This document shows, in pieces, positions 9,685 through 16,382 of a stretch of DNA of 43,316 bases (positions within the stretch are counted from its first letter, which is position 1; each line of letters opens with the position of its first letter). Location of the stretch: NCBI GenBank assembly GCA_903930255.1, contig CAIYYA010000293.1:1-43316 (forward strand). Direction: 5' to 3'. Both the position numbers and the translations under genes were made by a program. Under the pieces are notes generated by a model. That model was not told the DNA's origin, made no database searches, and saw only the letters and a list, made by a program, of their open reading frames with translations. This stretch comes from an uncultured beta proteobacterium (GTDB taxonomy: Bacteria > Pseudomonadota > Gammaproteobacteria > Burkholderiales > Burkholderiaceae_C).

Positions 9685-10013
9685 TGGCGCAGTTTGATGT
9701 TCATCGCAACAAGGGTGCGTTACGCGAATCCATTCCCTTCGTGGTGCTGGTGCAGTCAGCGCAGTTTGACGGCTATCGCAGACGCGTCGTTGTGCCCTTG
9801 GTGCGGCGCAACGTGTTGCCTGCCAACAGCCCCACCGTCGGCAGACGCATGAATCCGACATTTCAGATTGACGGTATCGATGTGGTGCTGCACCCGCTGG
9901 ACATGGTGTCGGTGTCGCTGGAGCAGTTAGGCGATCTGATTGGTTCGCTAGCAGAGCATGGGCAAAACATTGCAGATGCTCTGGATGAACTGCTGACACG
10001 GTCTTGGGGGTAG
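9684..10013 (+). CDS. ccdB: CcdB-type gyrase-poison toxin
   Basis: 109 residues from the ATG at 9684, close to the 101 of F CcdB. Recognisable family features are the opening MAQFDVHRNKG, FVVLVQSAQFD, RRRVVVPLVRR and a second half with LHPLDMVSVSLEQLGDLIGSLAEHG. F CcdB traps DNA gyrase GyrA through its C-terminal residues, ending Trp-Gly-Ile. This protein ends SWG, so the Trp-Gly pair is kept but the final Ile is not. An in-frame GTG 3 nt upstream is the only alternative start. No terminator is visible before the convergent flavodoxin gene. Confidence 0.92.
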   Translation: MAQFDVHRNKGALRESIPFVVLVQSAQFDGYRRRVVVPLVRRNVLPANSPTVGRRMNPTFQIDGIDVVLHPLDMVSVSLEQLGDLIGSLAEHGQNIADALDELLTRSWG

Positions 10014-10073
10014 CACGTTCGGCCTGTGCATGAGGGAACGCGCCCACCCCTGCCACGCACATATTAACTGGCT

Positions 10074-10628
10074 TTAGCCTTTGAACTTGGCGGCGACGCC
10101 CGCCACTCGTTGGCCAAACAAGCGTGCGGTTTCCAAATCACCAGGCAGCATTTCAGCAGGTGCTGAATCGGAAGGCGACTGCGCCATGGCACCGGCAAAC
10201 GAACCGACAAAATTGATGTCGTTGCGCTGCGCCGCTTTGCTGTTGGATGGCATCAACGCTGTGCCCACCCAGATGCCGCCTTGTTGCATGGCCAGGGTAA
10301 ACAGGTAATGCAGGGTCGAGAGTTTGTCGCCATTCATGGTGGCGCTGTTGGTGAAGCCTGCAAAAATCTTGTCCTTCCAGGCTTGGCTAAACCAGGGTTT
10401 GCTGGATGCATCGGCAAATTTCTTGAATTGCCAGCTCACCGAGCCCATGTAGGTTGGGCTACCCATGATGATCGCATCGGCTTCGTTGAGTGTTGCCCAA
10501 CCATCTTCAGACACATTGCCTTCGGCATCAATGGCCACCAAATCAGCGTCAGCGCCCTCAGCGACCGATTGCGCCATGCGCAAGGTGTGACCATAACCTG
10601 AATGAAAAACGACCGATACTTTTGCCAT
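10074..10628 (-). CDS. Flavodoxin-fold NAD(P)H-dependent oxidoreductase (WrbA/NQO-like)
   Basis: 184 residues from the ATG at 10628, preceded by a GGAG site; an upstream in-frame extension lacks one. The flavodoxin fold is shown by the N-terminal phosphate loop VVFHSGYGHTLRMAQ and the FMN-contact loop MGSPTYMGSVSWQFKKF, followed by DKIFAGFTNSATMNGDKL. It probably binds FMN and reduces quinones or similar acceptors with two electrons in the cytoplasm. WrbA proteins are somewhat longer, so the broader family is the safe call. It lies 34 nt downstream of the pirin gene on the same strand and probably shares its transcript. Confidence 0.85.
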   Translation of the reverse strand: MAKVSVVFHSGYGHTLRMAQSVAEGADADLVAIDAEGNVSEDGWATLNEADAIIMGSPTYMGSVSWQFKKFADASSKPWFSQAWKDKIFAGFTNSATMNGDKLSTLHYLFTLAMQQGGIWVGTALMPSNSKAAQRNDINFVGSFAGAMAQSPSDSAPAEMLPGDLETARLFGQRVAGVAAKFKG

Positions 10629-10662
10629 GATAAAAACTCCTTTAATACAAACAACAAAAATG

Positions 10663-11364
10663 TTAAGAACACAAATCAAACACCAACACTTCAGCGTCCT
10701 TGGCCTCTGTCAAGGCCACACTGGTTTCCCTGTCCAGCAGTGCGGCATCACCGGTTAGCAAAGTCACACCGTTGACCTTGAGCTCACCGCGCACCAGATG
10801 CACATAACACTTACGCTGCGACTGCAGCGGCAGAACCACGGGTTGCTGCTGATCCAGCAGCGTTGCATAAAGCCGTGCATCGGCATGAATTTTGACCGAA
10901 CCCTTTGCACCATCTGGCGAAGCCAGCAAACAAAATTGCCCGATTTTGGCGCTGTCGGCAAAGCTGGTTTGCTCATAACTGGGCATCACACCCAACACAT
11001 GGGGCTGAATCCAGATTTGCAAGAGATGGGTGACCGCGTTAGGGGCATGGTTGAACTCACTGTGCTGCACACCCGTGCCAGCACTCATGCGCTGCACATC
11101 GCCTGGTGGAATCGCCTTTACGTTACCCATGCTGTCTTTGTGCGCCAATGATCCCTGCAAAACGTAAGTAACGATTTCCATGTCGCGGTGCCCATGCGTG
11201 CCAAAACCTTTGCCTGGCGCAATCCAGTCCTCGTTGATGACTCGCAAGTTTCCCCAGCCCATGTGCAGTGGATCGTAATAGCCGGCAAACGAAAAACTGT
11301 GAAACGATTTGAGCCAGCCGTGATCAGCGTAGCCGCGCTCTTGTGAAGGCCGAAGAATCAGCAT
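10663..11364 (-). CDS. Pirin family bicupin protein (YhaK/quercetinase-like)
   Basis: 233 residues, typical of bacterial pirins. Residues 1-120 form the conserved cupin: LKSFHSFSFAGYYDP, GNLRVINEDWIAPGKGFGTH, then GHRDMEIVTYVLQGSLAHKD and SAGTGVQHSEFNHA. The His-x-His and His-x-Glu pairs are the usual metal ligands. Some pirins show quercetin 2,3-dioxygenase activity; others act as redox-linked regulators, so the role here is open. A GGAG site lies 5 nt before the ATG. It is divergent from a LysR regulator across a 131-nt gap with palindromes, a setting that commonly means LysR-controlled expression. The flavodoxin gene follows. Confidence 0.92.
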   Translation of the reverse strand: MLILRPSQERGYADHGWLKSFHSFSFAGYYDPLHMGWGNLRVINEDWIAPGKGFGTHGHRDMEIVTYVLQGSLAHKDSMGNVKAIPPGDVQRMSAGTGVQHSEFNHAPNAVTHLLQIWIQPHVLGVMPSYEQTSFADSAKIGQFCLLASPDGAKGSVKIHADARLYATLLDQQQPVVLPLQSQRKCYVHLVRGELKVNGVTLLTGDAALLDRETSVALTEAKDAEVLVFDLCS

Positions 11365-11398
11365 GTTTGCTCCTTGACTAACGTAGTTGAATTAACGA

Positions 11399-11481
11399 GT
11401 TCAACCGATGGCTGTACTATAAAACTTGAACGCCAATGGTTGGAGCAGCCCAATTGATGGCATCATTCAAACTATTTGAAT
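11399..11481. promoter_or_regulatory. Divergent pirin/LysR control region with TTCAA/TTGAA palindromes
   Basis: ATTCAA-N5-TTGAAT (11465-11481) is a perfect inverted repeat that also fits the LysR T-N11-A rule. It ends 14 nt before the lysR ATG, where binding would repress the regulator. A looser pair, GTTCAA (11399-11404) and TTGAAC (11426-11431), lies nearer the pirin start. The repeated half-site fits a LysR tetramer binding two sites; this is inference from symmetry only. Confidence 0.5.
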
Positions 11482-11495
11482 GAACTACCCTTGCC

Positions 11496-12434
11496 ATGCC
11501 AACTGCCCGCCAAGTATTGACCCCTGACGCTCTCGCCATGCTGCAAATTATCGCCAGCAGCGGCAGCTTTGCTTCGGCAGCGCGCAGTTTGGGCATGGTG
11601 CCCAGCGCCCTCACCTACCGGGTGCGCCAAATTGAAGATGCGCTGGACGTGCTGCTATTTGACCGAAGTTCGCGCCAGGCCAAAGCCACCCCAGCCGGAC
11701 TGGAGCTACTCAAAGAAAGCGAACGTTTGCTGCACGACATTGAAGCCGTTGCCAATCGTGTCAAGCGCATAGCAACTGGCTGGGAGTCGCAATTCACCAT
11801 TGCGGTGGACAGCATCATCGCCAAAGCCACGGTGATGGAACTTTGTGAAAGTTTTTTTGCACTCAACCCACCGACACACATTCGACTGCGCGACGAAACA
11901 CTCTCCGGCACGCTGGAGGCACTCACCAGCGGGCAAGCCGATCTGGCGCTCGGCGTCGCCAATCCCATGCAAAACACAACGATCCACTGCAAACCTTTAG
12001 GCAATGTTCGTTTTGTCTATGCAGTTGCGCCCCATCACCCGCTCGCCAAGGCGTCCGAGCCACTCAGCGATGAGCAAATGCGCCAGCACCGGGCGGTTGC
12101 CGTGGCTGACACGGTGAGCCGTGGCCGGGGCATCAGCATTGGTCTGCAAGGTGGGCAAGACGTGTTCACCGTCGCCACCATGCAAGCCAAACTCGATGCC
12201 CATTTGCGTGGCCTGGGTTGTGGGTTTTTGCCTGAGTGCATGGCTGGTTCCTTCATTGACACCGGCCGACTGGTGGTTAAATCCACGGTACGCGAGCAAC
12301 GGGTCATTCACGTCGATTACGCCTGGCGCAGTGCCAACAAAGGTAACCAGGGTCGCGCTTTGCAATGGTGGTTAAATCAACTCGAAAGCCAAACGACACG
12401 CAAGGCTTTGCTGCAGCAACATCGGGGCGTGTAA
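11496..12434 (+). CDS. LysR family transcriptional regulator
   Basis: 312 residues. The N-terminal winged helix-turn-helix (about residues 8-66) contains LTPDALAMLQIIASSGSFAS, AARSLGMVPSALTYRVRQIE and LLFDRSSRQAKATPAGLELL, a canonical LysR pattern. The remainder (90-300) is the periplasmic-binding-like effector domain. It is divergent from the pirin and flavodoxin genes and probably controls them in response to an unidentified small molecule. The ATG begins 14 nt after a palindromic T-N11-A site, which suggests autorepression. Confidence 0.93.
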   Translation: MPTARQVLTPDALAMLQIIASSGSFASAARSLGMVPSALTYRVRQIEDALDVLLFDRSSRQAKATPAGLELLKESERLLHDIEAVANRVKRIATGWESQFTIAVDSIIAKATVMELCESFFALNPPTHIRLRDETLSGTLEALTSGQADLALGVANPMQNTTIHCKPLGNVRFVYAVAPHHPLAKASEPLSDEQMRQHRAVAVADTVSRGRGISIGLQGGQDVFTVATMQAKLDAHLRGLGCGFLPECMAGSFIDTGRLVVKSTVREQRVIHVDYAWRSANKGNQGRALQWWLNQLESQTTRKALLQQHRGV

Positions 12435-12472
12435 AGTCACCCCCTGAAATATTTATCATTTGGAGTAAAAAT

Positions 12473-13519
12473 ATGAAAAAAGCAACCCAACATTTCGCCA
12501 TCATCGGTGCCGGCATGGCTGGTATCACTTGCGCACGCACACTCGTGCAAGCCGGGCACAAAGTGACCGTTTTTGAGAAAAGCCGAGGGGTCAGCGGGCG
12601 CATGGCCACACGCGACAGCGCTTTTGGCTCGTTTGACCACGGCGCCCAGTATTTCACCGCGATTGATCCGCGCTTCTTGCTGGCATTGGAAAGCACCGCC
12701 AGCTTGTGCAAACGCTGGAGCGCCAACTCAGTGCAAGAACTCGATGAGCTGGGCCGCGTCACAGGCATCGCCACACCCGACAGTCACGCCCACTGGGTGG
12801 CCGTGCCCGGCATGAAATCATTGGTACAAGGCTGGGCCGAACCCTTAAAAGCCGCGGGTCAAATCGAATTACAAACCTGTGTCACACAGATTGAGCGCGA
12901 TGCGGTGAGTCCGAATCAATGGCAATTGCGCACCGAAGCGCTCGACGGAGCGCTGCATGTTTTCTCAGGCTTCGACGGGGTTTTGCTGGCGGCACCTTCT
13001 GTTCAAACGCAGACTCTGTTGAAATCATCGAAGCTTGCCGCCCCCTGGGTCACCCAAATGGATGCGGTGCAAGTAGCGCCCTGCTGGACGCTGATGCTGG
13101 CATTTCCGCAAGCCATGCAGCCAGGCATGTCGACTTTGGGGCCGCAGTGGAACGCTGCCCGCAGTTCGCACCACCGCATTGCCTGGGCCGCACGCGAATC
13201 CAGTAAACCGGGTCGTCAGGTGATCGAACGCTGGACCGTGCAAGCCAGCGCCGCCTGGTCGCAAGAGCATCTGCACGACGACCCGGCGCGCGCCGAAGCC
13301 AAATTGATCAAGGCCTTCACCGAAGTTACCGGCATTCGTGCCGAACCCGCGCATGTGGACAGCCAGCGCTGGTTGTATGCCAAAACGCTAAAACCACTGG
13401 GTCAAAGCCATCTTTGGGACCCTAAAAAAGGGCTCGGCGTGTGTGGCGACTGGTGCCTGGGCTACCGCGTTGAGGATGCTTTTGTCTCGGGGCTTGAGTT
13501 GGCGCTGGCCGCTCTGTAA
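12473..13519 (+). CDS. NAD/FAD-dependent oxidoreductase (renalase-like)
   Basis: 348 residues from the ATG at 12473, which has a GGAG site. A longer frame would start inside the lysR gene and lacks a site. The N terminus is a Rossmann FAD-binding fold with GxGxxG (IIGAGMAGITCARTLVQAG), the ribose-binding acid in VTVFEKS, and the SGRMATRD arginine motif of the amine oxidase/renalase group. FDHGAQYFTA follows and the C terminus has the second FAD motif, LGVCGDWCLGYRVEDAFVSG. It resembles the bacterial 'FAD-dependent oxidoreductase' group near renalase. The substrate is unknown. gluQ starts 15 nt downstream and may be co-transcribed. Confidence 0.88.
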   Translation: MKKATQHFAIIGAGMAGITCARTLVQAGHKVTVFEKSRGVSGRMATRDSAFGSFDHGAQYFTAIDPRFLLALESTASLCKRWSANSVQELDELGRVTGIATPDSHAHWVAVPGMKSLVQGWAEPLKAAGQIELQTCVTQIERDAVSPNQWQLRTEALDGALHVFSGFDGVLLAAPSVQTQTLLKSSKLAAPWVTQMDAVQVAPCWTLMLAFPQAMQPGMSTLGPQWNAARSSHHRIAWAARESSKPGRQVIERWTVQASAAWSQEHLHDDPARAEAKLIKAFTEVTGIRAEPAHVDSQRWLYAKTLKPLGQSHLWDPKKGLGVCGDWCLGYRVEDAFVSGLELALAAL

Positions 13520-13534
13520 AGCAGCCATCGCCAA

Positions 13535-14485
13535 ATGTCGGGTCAGCGCTACATCGGGCGCTTTGCCCCATCACCCACCGGGCCGCTGCATGCGGGCTCG
13601 CTGGTAGCGGCTTTGGCCAGCTGGCTCGATGCCAAAGCCCACAACGGCTTATGGCTGGTGCGCATCGAAGATGTTGACAGCACACGCTGTTTGGCAGGTC
13701 TTGACCAAGTTATCCTGCAACAGCTGGCCGCATGTGGTTTGCAAAGTGATGCCCCACCGTGGTACCAAACGCAGCGCAGCAGCGCCTACCAGCAAGCGCT
13801 GGAAAGTTTGGTACAGCAGAGCATGTCTTACCCCTGTGCCTGCTCGCGCAAAGACATCGAAACGGCTCTGCAGATTGGTGGACGCGAAAAACTGCGCCAC
13901 GCTGAGCTGATTTACCCCGGCACCTGTCGCGCCGGTCTGCACGGAAAAAGAGCGCGAACCTGGCGTTTCAAGGCTGATTTTTATAAGGAAAATTGGCCTC
14001 TAGCGCTTATGGAACAAGCGCAGAGCGCTCCTGATTTTGAAGAAAATCAAAGCATCCACTGGATGGACCGTCGACTCGGTCAACAAGAACAAGACGTGCC
14101 CAAAGCTGTAGGCGACTTTGTGCTTAAACGTGCTGATGGTTGCTTTGCCTACCAACTGGCCGTGGTGCTGGATGACGCAGACCAGGGCATAACCGACGTG
14201 GTGCGTGGCGAAGATCTGGCTGACAACACAGCACGACAAATTTTGCTGCAGCGCGCCTTGCACCTGCCCATGCCACGCTATTTGCACACGCCGCTGGTGC
14301 TGGGAGCAAACGGCGAAAAACTATCCAAACAAAATGGAGCCCAAGCGCTCGACCTCATTCAGCCTATGCACGCGCTCAATCAAGCTGCTGCAGTACTGGG
14401 TCTGACAGCCAGCGAAGCAGCGTTTCCTGCAGAAGCTTTGCCGGGTTGGGTAAGCCAATGGCAAGCAAAGCCACACCCGGTCTGA
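13535..14485 (+). CDS. gluQ: Glutamyl-Q tRNA(Asp) synthetase with a repeat-encoded insertion
   Basis: 316 residues. This paralogue of the GluRS catalytic core attaches glutamate to queuosine at the wobble base of tRNA(Asp). Class I signatures are [20 protein letters not shown] (HIGH-like) and EKLSKQNGA (KMSKS-like). A Cys-rich zinc site is formed by CACSRKDIE and [19 protein letters not shown] and [19 protein letters not shown] follow the family. Between TWRFKAD and IHWMDRR about 20 residues exceed my recollection of E. coli GluQ. They include [20 protein letters not shown], residues 152-166 of which are encoded by a copy of the dispersed repeat. All catalytic motifs remain in frame, so the protein is probably active. 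trmB follows after 48 nt. Confidence 0.94.
   Translation: MSGQRYIGRFAPSPTGPLHAGSLVAALASWLDAKAHNGLWLVRIEDVDSTRCLAGLDQVILQQLAACGLQSDAPPWYQTQRSSAYQQALESLVQQSMSYPCACSRKDIETALQIGGREKLRHAELIYPGTCRAGLHGKRARTWRFKADFYKENWPLALMEQAQSAPDFEENQSIHWMDRRLGQQEQDVPKAVGDFVLKRADGCFAYQLAVVLDDADQGITDVVRGEDLADNTARQILLQRALHLPMPRYLHTPLVLGANGEKLSKQNGAQALDLIQPMHALNQAAAVLGLTASEAAFPAEALPGWVSQWQAKPHPV
13988..14030 (-). repeat. 43-nt dispersed repeat, copy inside gluQ (reverse orientation)
   Basis: Read on the minus strand it aligns gap-free with the intergenic copy at 35882-35924, sharing GAGC, the CAT before AAGCG, and AGAGGCCA. On the coding strand it supplies gluQ codons 152-166. AAGCGC and GCGCTT within it can pair as a short stem. 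Confidence 0.8.
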
Positions 14486-14533
14486 GCCAGTGTTGGCTTC
14501 CCTACAATCCAAAACCAATCACTGATCCGTTCC

Positions 14534-15295
14534 ATGACCTCTGAGCCTAAGCCCACCACCCACGCAACGCCCGCTGAATCACCCCGGCGCGCCATCCGCA
14601 GCTTTGTCAAGCGCACCGGGCGCACCACCAGCGGGCAAACCAAGGCACTGCAAGAGCTCGGCCCGACTTATTTACTGCCCTATCAGACACATGCTCTTAA
14701 TTTTATAGCTGCATACGCAGACACCACAAGCGCCGAAGGCCAAAATGTTCAACATCCTATAGTGCTGGAAATTGGCTTTGGCATGGGCGAGGCCACAGCA
14801 CATATAGCCGCGCTAATGCCAGCAACGCATTTTTTATGCTGCGAAGTGCATGACCCCGGCGTCGGTGCACTACTCAAACGCATCGGCGAACAAAACCTGC
14901 ACAACATCCGCATCTGCGCGCACGATGCAGTTGAGGTGATCGAACACATGCTGCCCGAGCAAAGCCTGGACGGCGTGCACATCTTTTTCCCCGACCCCTG
15001 GCACAAAGCCAGGCACAACAAGCGCCGACTCATTCAAAGCCCGCTGATTGCCAAACTCGCCTTGCGCCTCAAGCTCGGTGGCTATATCCACTGTGCCACC
15101 GACTGGCAAGAATACGCCGAACAAATTTTGCAGGTCTTGAGTGTCGAACCGTTACTGAAAAATCGCGCCAACACAGCCGATCCCAAACTGCAGGGCTATG
15201 CCCCCAAACCGCATTACAGACCACTGACTAAATTTGAAAATCGGGGTCTGAAACTCGGCCATGGCGTCTGGGATTTGGTGTTTGAACGAATTTAA
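14534..15295 (+). CDS. trmB: tRNA (guanine-N7-)-methyltransferase with a repeat-encoded insertion
   Basis: 253 residues. It makes m7G46 in the tRNA variable loop using SAM. The Rossmann motif I is [16 protein letters not shown], with the acidic residue in [10 protein letters not shown]. The catalytic region is [17 protein letters not shown], then YIHCATDW and [19 protein letters not shown] at the C terminus, all hallmark TrmB segments. Just before motif [21 protein letters not shown] is about 15 residues longer than I recall for E. coli TrmB. Codons 58-72 there coincide with a copy of the dispersed repeat. The core is intact, so function is probably kept. The frame overlaps the next gene by 35 nt. 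Confidence 0.95.
   Translation: MTSEPKPTTHATPAESPRRAIRSFVKRTGRTTSGQTKALQELGPTYLLPYQTHALNFIAAYADTTSAEGQNVQHPIVLEIGFGMGEATAHIAALMPATHFLCCEVHDPGVGALLKRIGEQNLHNIRICAHDAVEVIEHMLPEQSLDGVHIFFPDPWHKARHNKRRLIQSPLIAKLALRLKLGGYIHCATDWQEYAEQILQVLSVEPLLKNRANTADPKLQGYAPKPHYRPLTKFENRGLKLGHGVWDLVFERI
14706..14748 (+). repeat. 43-nt dispersed repeat, copy inside trmB
   Basis: It aligns without gaps to the intergenic copy at 35882-35924: AGCTGC, ACGC, AAGCG, AGGCCA all in register, with CTTAATTTTAT before it resembling the AT-rich left flank of the intergenic copy. It supplies trmB codons 58-72 in the forward orientation, the opposite of the gluQ copy. Confidence 0.75.
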
Positions 15296-16196
15296 ACCAC
15301 CCAGTCGTCAAGGTGTTGGGGCCAGTTGTGTGGTGCTTCCGGCCGGAGAATGGCCGACTTTGCTGGACTTTTTGACGGCACGTTTTCCCGGCGTTACACG
15401 CGAAACATGGCTGGCACGCCTTGAGCGCAACGACATTTTGAACGAATCGGGCGTACCTGTCAGCATGAGTCTGGCGACCCAATCGCCCTACTCGGCTCAC
15501 ACACGCCTGTTTTACTACCGTGAGGTACCCAACGAGGTACCCATACCGTTTGATGAAGTGGTGTTGTATCAGGACGAACACCTGCTGGTGGTCGATAAAC
15601 CGCATTTTTTGCCGGTTGTACCTTCGGGTGGCTATTTGACGCAAACCGTGCTGGTGCGTCTCAAAAATAAACTGGGGTTGGACGATCTGGTGCCTATTCA
15701 CCGCATTGACCGCGACACAGCGGGGTTGGTGCTGTTTTCCAAGCGTCCCGCCACCCGTGCAGCCTATTGCGCCCTGTTCAGCCAACATCAGGTGAACAAG
15801 ACTTACCAAGCCATTGCTCCTTGGCGAGCCGACCTGTCATGGCCCATCACACGCCACAGCCGCATCCAGGAAGCCGGGCACTTCATGTTGCAGTGCGAAG
15901 TGCCTGGTCCACCCAACGCCAGCACGCTGATTGACGTGCTCGAAGTGCGCGGCCAACTCGCTCGCTACCAACTCAAACCGATAACAGGGCAACGCCATCA
16001 ATTGCGCGTGCATATGTTGGCTCTCGGGCTACCCCTGTTAAACGACGGCCTTTACCCGGTGCTGACCCCTGAGGGGCAGCAAGACTACAGCAATCCCTTG
16101 CAACTACTGGCCAAACAGCTGGAATTCACCGACCCCGTGAGCGGCCAGGCGCGGCGCTTTGAAAGCATGCGCGAATTGAGGAGCGATCGTTTTTAG
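15261..16196 (+). CDS. RluA-family RNA pseudouridine synthase
   Basis: Up to 311 residues. An S4-like N-terminal segment ([21 protein letters not shown], residues 34-54) precedes the catalytic domain. That domain contains [15 protein letters not shown] and the active-site motif [15 protein letters not shown], whose Asp is the catalytic nucleophile. [22 protein letters not shown] is the conserved C-terminal motif. It isomerises uridine to pseudouridine in rRNA or tRNA; the exact site cannot be told. Start choice is open: the ATG at 15261 overlaps trmB by 35 nt, while a TTG at 15282 gives a protein seven residues shorter. Context with gluQ and trmB favours a tRNA or rRNA modification cluster. 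Confidence 0.88.
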   Translation: MASGIWCLNEFKPPSRQGVGASCVVLPAGEWPTLLDFLTARFPGVTRETWLARLERNDILNESGVPVSMSLATQSPYSAHTRLFYYREVPNEVPIPFDEVVLYQDEHLLVVDKPHFLPVVPSGGYLTQTVLVRLKNKLGLDDLVPIHRIDRDTAGLVLFSKRPATRAAYCALFSQHQVNKTYQAIAPWRADLSWPITRHSRIQEAGHFMLQCEVPGPPNASTLIDVLEVRGQLARYQLKPITGQRHQLRVHMLALGLPLLNDGLYPVLTPEGQQDYSNPLQLLAKQLEFTDPVSGQARRFESMRELRSDRF

Positions 16197-16382
16197 TTTT
16201 TAGCCACTCACTGGCCCGATTGGCTATACCTGACTCGCCCTGGCAGCAGCAATTGCTTGCCGTTACTGACAGATCCACAGCAATTAAACGAAAGAACACC
16301 ACTATTTGTCTTGAAAATCCGATCTATCTCCAACGTCCCAAACTCATAGTTTTGCTTGCGTGCGCCGCGAAGTCAAGCTGAA

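Noticed and set aside
10014..10073. A terminator between ccdB and the flavodoxin gene.
   Set aside because: No stable inverted repeat followed by a T-run is visible in the 60 nt.
15228..15809. A 193-codon minus-strand open frame opposite the pseudouridine synthase gene.
   Set aside because: It lies fully opposite two well-supported genes and resembles no family; a high-GC shadow frame.
16197..16382. A 186-nt convergent gap with GGCAGCAGCAATTGCTTGCC that could be a terminator hairpin.
   Set aside because: The pairing is imperfect and no T-run follows on either strand; I see no gene or convincing signal in this gap.
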